Source: Verrucomicrobiia bacterium
Lineage (GTDB): Bacteria; Verrucomicrobiota; Verrucomicrobiia; Limisphaerales; UBA11358
Direction: 5' to 3'
Length of the DNA: 63,767 nucleotides
NCBI GenBank assembly: GCA_025451535.1
Contig: JANWKE010000129.1
Span: 1-63,767 of the forward strand
Shown here: positions 35,494 through 43,820 of the stretch, piece after piece
How positions within the stretch are numbered: position 1 is the first letter of the stretch
Layout: every line of letters starts with the position of its first letter
The notes under the pieces: model-generated
The model's database searches: none
What the model was told of the DNA's origin: nothing
Seen by the model: the letters and a program-made list of their open reading frames with translations, nothing else
Made by a program: the position numbers and the translations under genes

Positions 35494-36891
35494 TTAGGGA
35501 GTGTCTTGCGGCAGGGTCGTTTTACCATCTGCAAACAAGGCTGGACAAACTTGTGACAGAATCCAAAGCAGAGGAATTTCGACGAAAGCAGGCTGGAGTT
35601 TGGCCGGGTCAGGAACATATTCACCCGGCCCAATTTTGATCGGCGTGTGTCCGAACGAACTTGCCGCAAAGAACATGACGTTGCTGCTCAAGGCTTCCGC
35701 ATTGGCGACAACCGCCGGACAAAGTTGATACATGAGCGCGCGGACGATGTTGGAATTTTCTTCGATGGCAGCGATGTCGAGTTTACCGTCTAGCACGGGG
35801 TCGCGAAGTAGTTTGCCGTTCAATAAATGCAGCCATACATCGCACTTGCCGACCACGAAAGCGACCGGCGTTTGGATATTTTCGCCGGGACGCAAATTGC
35901 GAATCATTTGGATACGCGCACGCATCTCGGCAAGAATTATGTCCTGCTGATCCACCACCGGCTTTTCAATTTGGGGGTCTTTTGTGTCGCGAAGGATTCG
36001 ACGGAATTCTGGGCTATTGAACGGGTCGAACAAATACAGGATGCCGGCGGCACTTGCGATGTGTTGCGCCCCTGGTTGTTCCACAATGTTGACGCCCGGT
36101 TGAAAATGCTCACCTGCATTATCGTAGAAAATCAAGGCGCATCGTTCACGCGTCTTATCCTCGGATGCCAGCGTATAAACGAACGGACGCGGAAGCGCGA
36201 CCATACGCCCCTGGCGTGGCAGACGTTCATACATCGCACCTTCAAAAACAGTTTTTGCCAGCTTTGCCTGCGCGGGGGATTGCGCGCCGAAAAGTGCTTT
36301 GCGCATATCATTGACCGGCGCATTGCCTGTCGGGTCGCTATCCTGAAAAACAATTCCGAATTCGCGATACAAAGTTGCTGGCAGAACTTTTGTCAGGACA
36401 GTCAAGAAATAGGATTTCCCGGCACTTTGGTCGCCCACCAACGAAATGATGTGGTGCGGCATCCCAAGAAAACTTGGCGGTAGTTTTCTGCGACAGTGCG
36501 GGCAGGCAATTTCCGAAGACGGTAGGCTCATGGCGTCGAGTGCCTGACCTGCATTGTTGAATCGGGTTGCGAGAAATCGCTGTTGTGCGTCTTCGCCAAG
36601 AAGCGGATCGCCACGCAATGAATCATGCACCGCTATATGCATAATGTCGCCCGCATCAAATCGCAGCCAGCAAACGGGGCACGTCATGGCTCCGTCAACA
36701 TTTGGATTCGTAAAAGCAGGGTCTCTGGCCGGCCCACCGGGTGAATCAGGCACTGATGGCGGAAGCGAAACTTCCGGTTGCGGGACAAGAAATTCCATGC
36801 CGCAGTCCGGGCAATCAACTTTCATTCCGGCGGCTTCTTCATCCGCCTTCAGCTTCCGACCGCACGACGGACATAAAAATCGAAATTCCAT
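35494..36891 (-). CDS. Zinc-ribbon TRAFAC-type GTPase of a GAP1-associated system
   Basis: An N-terminal zinc ribbon (CPSC at 7-10, CPDC at 27-30) is followed by a second metal site (CPVC at 71-74, His residues 85-89, CPHC at 130-133). The P-loop domain has G1 GDQSAGKS (153-160), G3-like YDNAGEHF (about 256-263) and G4-like VVGKCDVW (about 347-354). The order and the Lys-x-Asp motif indicate a GTPase rather than an ATPase. It heads the seven-gene minus-strand operon and probably acts as a cytoplasmic switch for the membrane proteins downstream. Promoter elements upstream are not clear. Confidence 0.82.
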   Translation of the reverse strand: MEFRFLCPSCGRKLKADEEAAGMKVDCPDCGMEFLVPQPEVSLPPSVPDSPGGPARDPAFTNPNVDGAMTCPVCWLRFDAGDIMHIAVHDSLRGDPLLGEDAQQRFLATRFNNAGQALDAMSLPSSEIACPHCRRKLPPSFLGMPHHIISLVGDQSAGKSYFLTVLTKVLPATLYREFGIVFQDSDPTGNAPVNDMRKALFGAQSPAQAKLAKTVFEGAMYERLPRQGRMVALPRPFVYTLASEDKTRERCALIFYDNAGEHFQPGVNIVEQPGAQHIASAAGILYLFDPFNSPEFRRILRDTKDPQIEKPVVDQQDIILAEMRARIQMIRNLRPGENIQTPVAFVVGKCDVWLHLLNGKLLRDPVLDGKLDIAAIEENSNIVRALMYQLCPAVVANAEALSSNVMFFAASSFGHTPIKIGPGEYVPDPAKLQPAFVEIPLLWILSQVCPALFADGKTTLPQDTP

Positions 36892-37146
36892 AATCCGGTT
36901 TTTTCCAAGGCTTGAATCAATCGTCGCCGATGATAAGCGACCGTCCGTTCAAATCAAAGCCAAACAGTGTGGTTCAGCAGGAGCCTCAACGACCAATTTG
37001 GTTTTCTAGCGAAAAACGTGAAAAATCAGTTGTCAGCCCCGGACAGCGACCGATTTGCAACCCGTTTTTTTGACGAAAAGTAAATTGCAATTTTTGCATC
37101 AGTTCAGCGTTTCAATCCGTCTTTTTTTTTGCTTAAATCCGCCGTC

Positions 37147-37650
37147 ATGAAATCAATTTTAATTGCCCTTTTTTTAGCTGTTTCCCTTCAAGCGGCAGAC
37201 ATCAAAGTTTTCTTTTCTCCTGAAGGCGGTTGCACTGAAGCCGTCGTTCACAATCTGAATTGCGCCACGAACACCGTCTTGGTTCAGGCATATTCATTCA
37301 CATCAGCCCCGATTGCAAAAGCTTTGGTAAATGCTGAAAAGCGCGGAGTAAAAGTGCAGGTGATTCTCGATAAATCACAACGGACAGAAAAATATTCGTC
37401 AGCCGATTTTATTCAACGCGCTGGCATTCCCACCTACATCGACGATAAACATGCGATTGCCCACAACAAGATTATGATAATTGATGGGAAAACCGTTCTG
37501 ACTGGATCTTTCAATTTCACGAAGGCGGCGGAATTCAACAATGCGGAGAATTTGCTGGTGATTCAAGATGCTGAATTGGCCCATCAATACACGACGAATT
37601 GGCAGGCTCACCTACATCATTCGGTGCTGTACGCAGGAAAGCAAAATTAA
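37147..37650 (+). CDS. Secreted phospholipase D-family nuclease (Nuc-like)
   Basis: A signal peptide (MKSILIALFLAVSLQAA) precedes a single PLD domain. IKVFFSPEGGCTEAVV begins the domain. The catalytic HKD motif is AHNKIMIIDGKTVLTGSFNF (His-x-Lys-x4-Asp, then Gly-Ser-x-Asn). The protein has 167 residues, the size of the plasmid pKM101 Nuc endonuclease, which works as a dimer in the periplasm. The ATG at 37147 starts the signal peptide. Such nucleases are common on conjugative elements, in keeping with the transfer genes further right. It is divergent from the GTPase operon. Confidence 0.88.
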   Translation: MKSILIALFLAVSLQAADIKVFFSPEGGCTEAVVHNLNCATNTVLVQAYSFTSAPIAKALVNAEKRGVKVQVILDKSQRTEKYSSADFIQRAGIPTYIDDKHAIAHNKIMIIDGKTVLTGSFNFTKAAEFNNAENLLVIQDAELAHQYTTNWQAHLHHSVLYAGKQN

Positions 37651-38128
37651 TATTCCAAAACGAATCAAACAATTGCCAGCAAGAATGGAATCTGGAATAA
37701 AATTCGTTTGATGGCTCTGGATGATCCACGCTGTATTGAGCCAGTGCAGATTGACCGGGATTTGTTTGAAAAACCGTGGCGGGGTGATTGAACATCTTAG
37801 CTTGATTGGCCCGTCTAGGTAACACCTGTGTCCTTTATTTTTCACCAAATTTGAGGTTGGCGAATCTTCTGTCGGCTGCATCAAGCCTGCCCGGTATCCA
37901 CCGATGAGAATTTCCGTTGTGTTCATCCCGCCTGCACCCGCGCCTCTGGTTGCTCCGCGCAACATCGCGCCGGCGGTCGCAACATCTTTGCGCCCGCCGT
38001 CACTCAGTTGCTAATGCTCCGCTGCCCGACGGCGCGGGCACAGGCGGGTGCGTTTTGTCAGGAGCGGTCCTGCTCTCTCAGGGCGGGTGAAGAGAGCAGT
38101 TCCGCTCCTTCAGAACAAAACGCAAAAC
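37651..38128. other. Intergenic stretch with a long inverted repeat
   Basis: No convincing gene was found. A 117-residue minus-strand frame covers much of it but resembles nothing. The right end holds a GC-rich segment and the hairpin described separately, just before the radC start. Confidence 0.5.
38051..38122. repeat. 72-bp imperfect inverted repeat upstream of radC
   Basis: CGTTTTGT / ACAAAACG form the outer arms. AGGAGCGG-nn-CTGCTCTCT pairs with AGAGAGCAG-nn-CCGCTCCT inside, around a 12-base loop. Together they give about 25 paired bases with two small interior loops. It ends 6 bp before the radC ATG. It may be a REP- or MITE-like insertion or an mRNA leader structure. Confidence 0.7.
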
Positions 38129-38674
38129 ATGAACACAAATGAAAACCTCATCTCCACTGGATGCCCCGCAACCGCTCCGCAACCCATCAACCAACTCGTC
38201 AAGCCGGTAAAATTCCCGGCTCAACCGCAGGAATGGAAAATCGTTTCATTGAGGGAATGTCCCACTCCCGACACCATGCAACAATGTGAAACGCCTGATC
38301 AGGCAGCCGCCTATTGGAAAGCGCATATCGCCACTCATCCTTACTTCAATCCTGAATGTGAATGTTTGGTGGTATTCATCCTCAACACCCGCCGACGCAT
38401 AAAAGGTCACTACTTGGTGTCCATTGGCACGATGGATACGATTCTCTGTCATCCCAGAGAAGTTTTTCGTTTAGCAATTATGGCAAGTGCTGCCGCAATC
38501 ATCATCGCGCATTCTCACCCGAGCGGTGATCCAACTCCGTCGGAAGCCGACATCAAAATCACCCGTGATCTCATTCGAGCTGGTCAACTTCTCAAAATCG
38601 AAGTTCTCGACCACATCGTAATTGGAAATCCAAATCATTCCAGTCTTCGCAGTCTTGGATTCTTTTACAGCTAA
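38129..38674 (+). CDS. RadC family JAB/MPN-domain protein
   Basis: The 181-residue protein carries the JAMM metal motif in IIIAHSHPSGDPTPSEADI (His-x-His...Ser...Asp) and the downstream LLKIEVLDHIVIG. Together these define the RadC family found on islands, phages and plasmids. The N-terminal 60 residues are Pro-rich and unrelated to the HhH region of chromosomal RadC, so this is the short mobile-element form. The role is unknown; it is not an established DNA-repair enzyme. The ATG at 38129 was chosen because upstream sequence belongs to the hairpin. Confidence 0.88.
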   Translation: MNTNENLISTGCPATAPQPINQLVKPVKFPAQPQEWKIVSLRECPTPDTMQQCETPDQAAAYWKAHIATHPYFNPECECLVVFILNTRRRIKGHYLVSIGTMDTILCHPREVFRLAIMASAAAIIIAHSHPSGDPTPSEADIKITRDLIRAGQLLKIEVLDHIVIGNPNHSSLRSLGFFYS

Positions 38675-38707
38675 CCGCTCTCGGTTTCCGAGGAATCGGA
38701 GGTCGTT

Positions 38708-41700
38708 ATGCTTCGGCTCCGTTTCAGTCGTCTCTCCACTGCGTTTCACTTTCCCGCCCGCCAAACAGAAGTCCGAATCCGAAGATTGTTTTCCGTCAAA
38801 AAGCTGTCATCCTGTCGCTTAAACCTGAAAACAGAGCAAACATCAATAAACCGCAGACTCCAGATCAAAGAATCACTGGAAGGCATGACCTATGCACAGC
38901 GTCACAAGGAATTTCAGTGGCTTGCGGTTCAACTTGCCAAAACGAAATGGCCTGAACTGGAAGCAACTCAAGAGCAAGCTGACGGCGGTGAGGATGCAAC
39001 GTCGTTTTTCGTCGGCAGCGATGGTTTGCGGCGACGACTTGCCTGTTCACTCACCGGCACGCTGGAAAAAGTTAAAAAGGATGTGGCTCGGCTAAGAGAA
39101 CGAAACGTCCAATTAGATTTTCTCGTTTTCGTGACGCCTGTTCCAGTTACCAACCTAGAGGTTTCAGACTGGTGCGAAGCGGTGAAAAAAGAATTTGGAC
39201 ATGGACTCCACGTTATTCCACAAGCGGAATTGATCACGATGTTGGAACAACCACAAAATGCGTGGTTGTGCCGCCAATATCTTCTCCTTGATTTTGGCGA
39301 CGAACCGAAGCTGGCCGAATTTGAGGTTTCAATGCGCCGTGCGGCAACTGAATTGTTGCAAGGCTGGAAAACAGAATATCGTTACGACAAAAGCAAAGCA
39401 GTTGAACTTACTTTGGTGCAGAATTTCCATGAATCCGGGAAGCCCGGTGTCTCAAAAATTCAATCCAAGCAGTTATCTCTGGCTGAATTGGCCGGTTTAA
39501 TTGGTCGAGGAAATCGCGCCATTCTGCTTGGCCAACCAGGTGCTGGAAAAACCTTCACGCTAATCCAACTGGCAGATTCATTTTTACAGGACGACGCCGC
39601 GCCCATTCCATTCCTTGTTTCTCTGCCCGGCTGGGCATCTGACGGCGGCGACTTTTTGCCTTATTTGGAAAAGCGACTCGTGGCTTTTGGCATAAATGCT
39701 GATGTAATTGCCAAACTGAGTGCTGCTGGGCGTATTGTTTTCTTGATTAACGGCTGGAACGAAATTCCAGACGGGTTTGCTGGCAGGGCAAATCTTCAAT
39801 TAAGAGACTTCATTCTCAACAGTCCGGCAACGGGGTTAATCGTTTCGACCCGTGAGAGCCGCGTGCCTGTTCCCTTGTCATACGCAAGCACCATACACGT
39901 CAGACCGCTATCTTTGCACCAAAAGCTGGACATCATCGGGAAATCCGGGCTTGGAAATCCACCGGCACTTGTTCGCGAATTGGAATCCAACGCTGCACTT
40001 GCAGAAGTCACGGACACGCCGCTTTTTCTAGCTGCTATCATTGATTTGGCGCGTTCCGGCGAACCACTTCCGGCTACGCGTTCAGGGATTCTTAAGAAAT
40101 TCATCGAACAAACCGAGTGCAATCCAGAACACGCGGCGGCTTTGAGCGATCCGCCATGTGCTGGCTTTCACCGCCAATACTTGAGCCGCATCGCTGGCGT
40201 GATGACACACGCAGGAACGGTAACACTGCCATTGAATGAGTTGCTCGCCGCAGTTGCAAAATGCAGCACAGCCCTAAAAAATGATGGGCACTTGCCATCG
40301 GTGCCACAATCTTCTGCCGTGGTGGATGCTCTGGTAAAACATCATTTGCTGGTGTTATCGCCCAGCCTCGGTGACGACTACCGGTTTATTCATCAACAAT
40401 TTCAAGAGTGGTTTGCGGCTGAATGGTTATACGAGCGGGCCACTGAGTTGGTGCGAAACGAAACCCCCGACACTGTTTTCGCATTTCAGAGCGGAATTTT
40501 GAATCATATTCGATGGCAAGAACCGTTGGTGTTTCTATTGGAACGACTCGCAACAGGCACAGATGAGCAACATCGAATGGCTGCAAAACTGATCCGCTGG
40601 GCGATGTCTTTGGACTTGATTCTGGCCGCCCAGTTGGCCGGCATTTCGGGAACGCACGTTTGGCCTCACGTGCGCGATGAATTAAGCGCAGCACTCCGCC
40701 ACTGGTATAATAATAAAAAGGGCGAGCATCATCGTTACAGCGCTTTGGCCGCCATGTTTGCTTCCGGCGCGCCTGATTTCCAAGACATCATCTGGCCGTT
40801 GCTGGAATCAGATAACCAGAATTCCCGGCTGGAAACATACAGGATATGGCGTCCATTTCCGTTAACCAGTCTTGGACCCGACTGGAAAAAGCGGTTTGAA
40901 AAATGGAATGCACAAAGAAGGGCGGAATTTGTTCATGAAATATCATGGCAATCAAATCAAGAAATTGTTGGCCTTGCACGCGAGTTAATCAAAACCGATG
41001 ACAGTCCATATGTAAAATTGGCGTGCTTGGACTTGCTGAGAGATGCCGGAGCTTACGAAACGTTCGTTGAAATTGTTGATGACCCTGCGTTCAGGGAGTG
41101 GACGAAAGGGTTTTTGCCCCAGGTTCTCACCAGATTGCCAAAACGGTGTCGCAGCCACTTCATTCCGCAGTTGAAAGCGGCCTTGGCTGATACACAGGAA
41201 CTGAACGCCCGCCGGGTGATTCTAGGAATACTGCGAACGGCTGATGATCCTGACTGGATAAGCCTGACCAAAGCCGAAATGAACCGGGTATTGGCTACGC
41301 CCGGAATATCGTTCCGACCGAGCAATAATGTAATGCTTCCGAGCACGCAAAAAGCAGAATTGCCGAATGCCGCTCCTTGCATTGCGGAATATTTGGAAGC
41401 CACATATCAGGTAACGCCAGACTGGGCGACCGAATGGTTGGCAAACCAACTCGGACAGGGACAGTTTTGGTGGGAACCATTTACAAATTATCTAACCAAG
41501 ATGCCTGATGCCCTGTTGGAAAAAGTAGCGGCAACGGCGTTGGACACAAAACTGGACGCAAATGAGCTTAGGAAGCGGGCAGTTTTGTTGGCGGGCAGTG
41601 ATGCACCGGTCGTTGCCAAAACGTTGCTCAAAGAATATTTGGCGTTTAGCCCGGTGGAAAACAGACAACCAGGTGCTCCGACTTACCATCGAGGGAACGC

Positions 41701-43447
41701 TTTGGAAGCAGGACTTCATGAACTACCCGTGACGCATTTGGTGGATGCTGTGCTTGCACAAGCCCAAGACATGACCGATTTCAAATCACTCCAAAAACTG
41801 TTTAGAATAGTTGCTCACAGCGCCGTTTCACAAATTTCAAAAGAACAAAAACATTCCCTTCGCTCGTTTGTTTTTCGTTTGGAAGAACTCCAACCTGGAA
41901 CAATTAACGACAAGGCTGGATTTCAGGCTGAACTTGCGATGTTTTTGGGAGCGGTGGGCCAGTCGGAGGATGCAAAAATTCTCGAAGCGTGGATTGAAAA
42001 GGAAAGACAACGATTGGCCGACGAGGAAGTGGAGAAACAGACTAAATTAACGGAATGGAATAATGCCGGGCGTAAAACCCGCTGTCCTGTGTCATTGTGT
42101 AAAATAATTCACTGGAATTCATACCAGCGAGCGCTCGTCCGCCTTGATTGCCCCGAAGCAGTCGAGGTCTTTCTCCGTCTCTTACACACACCTGACCTGA
42201 TGGGTGAAGCTGCTGAAGGACTATTGTTTTTAACTCACGATTACAGCCAAGAGGCAAACTCTGTTTTTGGCCAACGGCCAAAATATTCGGAAATATACGA
42301 ACGGCGGCAAGCTGGCCAAGCAGGAAACGGGAAGAGGAATGAAACAGTTAAGCGTTATGCTGACGCGATCTTTAATTCCATTCAAACTTTTCTGCCGGAA
42401 ACCGAACTGGCGGATTCTAAATTTCCGCGCCGTGAAATTATGCGTGCGATTGCCGCACTCGCAGGACTCAACGATGTGCGAGCAATCCCGCTTCTCTTGA
42501 AGTTTTCTTCGGACAAAAACTATGGCTGGATTATCGCCAATGCCTTTCATCATCTCACGGTTAAAGGTATTCTGCTCCCAGGAAAACCTGTAGCTGAAGC
42601 GCTTGAGACTTTCATTGCAGATCACGAAAAACAGTCTTGGGGATCGAATACTGATAACTGGTATATCGTTGCGCATTGTCTCGCTGTCCTTCTATTTAGC
42701 GATACGCCTTCTGTCGGAGTGGCCCAGATTCGACGGCTACCGCCTAATCGCGTAAAATCCCACAACATCAGGGAAATATTGGAATTGCTCGGTGCTTGCA
42801 GTGCGCCAGAAGCAGCCGCCTTGCTTATTGAGTTTTCAGCCGTTCCCGAAATCACGCAGCGTTATTTCTACGAACTCGTGTCGGCATTATCCGAAAACGT
42901 AAACCAGCAAGCTCGGCTTGCTTTGCTTTCTTTGTTAAACCGGCTGTGTTTGGGTGAACTGTCGGCGGGGCATGACATGGTTGATCCGCTGGCCAAAGCA
43001 ATTGCGCGAGTTGCACGGCTTGATGAAACCATCTGGACCGACATCAAAACCCGCTGCAAAAAATCAGGTTCGGCGGTGGAGCGAAACATTCTTTCGATAA
43101 TCCTGCATGCGGTTGGCACTGACGACGCTGCGTTAGCTCTCTGTGATCTGATTCACGACGAATTTCCTATCCAATATTGGATGGAGCAATTGGTTGAAAA
43201 TGCGGCAACGACTAGAGTCCCGTCGGGCGGGAGTGCTTATTATCTAAAACCTAATGACGCAACAAGCCTGAGAAAACGTCTTGTCGGAATAGTTCAGAAT
43301 GACGTAACACGACGAACAAACGCGTTAGAATTGCTTGCAGTAATTGCGCAAAGCCGACTCGAACACGGCTATCCAGTAAATGAACCATTTCACCCTGACA
43401 TTGAAATTCTCAAACGAAGTTCAACTCCTTGGCAATTATATGGATGA
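38708..43447 (+). CDS. Giant NACHT-type STAND NTPase with nuclease-like N-terminus
   Basis: The N-terminal 190 residues (EFQWLAVQLAKTKW, ADGGEDATSFF, LRRRLACSLTGTLEKVKKD, LDFLVFVTP) follow the strand-helix order of restriction-endonuclease-like effector domains. The NACHT core begins with Walker A LLGQPGAGKT (about 273-282). The Walker B region reads IVFLINGWNEIP, with Asn348 where Asp is usual. A winged-helix-like region with FIHQQFQEWFAAEWL follows, then about 900 residues of helical HEAT-like repeats, the presumed sensor. GGAGG lies 5 bp before the ATG at 38708; an alternative ATG at 38885 would drop 59 residues. An antiphage role is inferred from the architecture. Confidence 0.8.
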   Translation: MLRLRFSRLSTAFHFPARQTEVRIRRLFSVKKLSSCRLNLKTEQTSINRRLQIKESLEGMTYAQRHKEFQWLAVQLAKTKWPELEATQEQADGGEDATSFFVGSDGLRRRLACSLTGTLEKVKKDVARLRERNVQLDFLVFVTPVPVTNLEVSDWCEAVKKEFGHGLHVIPQAELITMLEQPQNAWLCRQYLLLDFGDEPKLAEFEVSMRRAATELLQGWKTEYRYDKSKAVELTLVQNFHESGKPGVSKIQSKQLSLAELAGLIGRGNRAILLGQPGAGKTFTLIQLADSFLQDDAAPIPFLVSLPGWASDGGDFLPYLEKRLVAFGINADVIAKLSAAGRIVFLINGWNEIPDGFAGRANLQLRDFILNSPATGLIVSTRESRVPVPLSYASTIHVRPLSLHQKLDIIGKSGLGNPPALVRELESNAALAEVTDTPLFLAAIIDLARSGEPLPATRSGILKKFIEQTECNPEHAAALSDPPCAGFHRQYLSRIAGVMTHAGTVTLPLNELLAAVAKCSTALKNDGHLPSVPQSSAVVDALVKHHLLVLSPSLGDDYRFIHQQFQEWFAAEWLYERATELVRNETPDTVFAFQSGILNHIRWQEPLVFLLERLATGTDEQHRMAAKLIRWAMSLDLILAAQLAGISGTHVWPHVRDELSAALRHWYNNKKGEHHRYSALAAMFASGAPDFQDIIWPLLESDNQNSRLETYRIWRPFPLTSLGPDWKKRFEKWNAQRRAEFVHEISWQSNQEIVGLARELIKTDDSPYVKLACLDLLRDAGAYETFVEIVDDPAFREWTKGFLPQVLTRLPKRCRSHFIPQLKAALADTQELNARRVILGILRTADDPDWISLTKAEMNRVLATPGISFRPSNNVMLPSTQKAELPNAAPCIAEYLEATYQVTPDWATEWLANQLGQGQFWWEPFTNYLTKMPDALLEKVAATALDTKLDANELRKRAVLLAGSDAPVVAKTLLKEYLAFSPVENRQPGAPTYHRGNALEAGLHELPVTHLVDAVLAQAQDMTDFKSLQKLFRIVAHSAVSQISKEQKHSLRSFVFRLEELQPGTINDKAGFQAELAMFLGAVGQSEDAKILEAWIEKERQRLADEEVEKQTKLTEWNNAGRKTRCPVSLCKIIHWNSYQRALVRLDCPEAVEVFLRLLHTPDLMGEAAEGLLFLTHDYSQEANSVFGQRPKYSEIYERRQAGQAGNGKRNETVKRYADAIFNSIQTFLPETELADSKFPRREIMRAIAALAGLNDVRAIPLLLKFSSDKNYGWIIANAFHHLTVKGILLPGKPVAEALETFIADHEKQSWGSNTDNWYIVAHCLAVLLFSDTPSVGVAQIRRLPPNRVKSHNIREILELLGACSAPEAAALLIEFSAVPEITQRYFYELVSALSENVNQQARLALLSLLNRLCLGELSAGHDMVDPLAKAIARVARLDETIWTDIKTRCKKSGSAVERNILSIILHAVGTDDAALALCDLIHDEFPIQYWMEQLVENAATTRVPSGGSAYYLKPNDATSLRKRLVGIVQNDVTRRTNALELLAVIAQSRLEHGYPVNEPFHPDIEILKRSSTPWQLYG

Positions 43448-43469
43448 AATTTTTACAAACCTGTGATTG

Positions 43470-43820
43470 TCAGTTAAGCTGGCTCTGTTCAGCAGCAGGT
43501 TTTATTTCTGTCACGACAATTTCGAGAATCACCGGCTGGCCTTCCGTGATCAGCTTCCGCTGATTGTTTGGCAACTTGGCGAGCAGCGACAATTCCATTC
43601 GTTGCAAGACCGTTTCAATCCGCCGTAAATGATGACCGCGAATGGAAATTTCGTGCGCGGTAAAGACGAGCTTGAGGTTTTGCTCATCGCCGCCACTGTC
43701 GAGTTCCGCAAAGATGAAATGATTGTGCGGCAACAACAGTGAACGCTCTGGCGTTACTTCAATGCGTAATCCGCGTGCCTGTGGGTCGCTGGCCCAACAT
43801 TCGGGTGTTTTTGTGCTCAT
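43470..43820 (-). CDS. Small hypothetical protein downstream of the relaxase
   Basis: The ATG at 43820 gives a 116-residue protein starting MSTKTPECWASDPQARGLRI, followed by ERSLLLPHNHFIFAELDSGG. Its first 62 bases overlap the end of the relaxase gene in another frame, so it is translationally coupled to it. It is a compact mixed alpha/beta protein with no membrane segment. I do not recognise a family. A transfer-related role is inferred from the overlap only. Confidence 0.65.
   Translation of the reverse strand: MSTKTPECWASDPQARGLRIEVTPERSLLLPHNHFIFAELDSGGDEQNLKLVFTAHEISIRGHHLRRIETVLQRMELSLLAKLPNNQRKLITEGQPVILEIVVTEIKPAAEQSQLN

Noticed and set aside
26656-36891. A standard Zorya system
   Set aside because: The ExbB/MotA-type channel and B-like proteins recall ZorA/ZorB, but no OmpA domain, ZorC or ZorD helicase is present and a GTPase/GAP1 pair is found instead.
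37612-37965. A minus-strand protein of 117 residues between the PLD nuclease and radC
   Set aside because: It overlaps the nuclease 3' end, has no family resemblance and low coding character.
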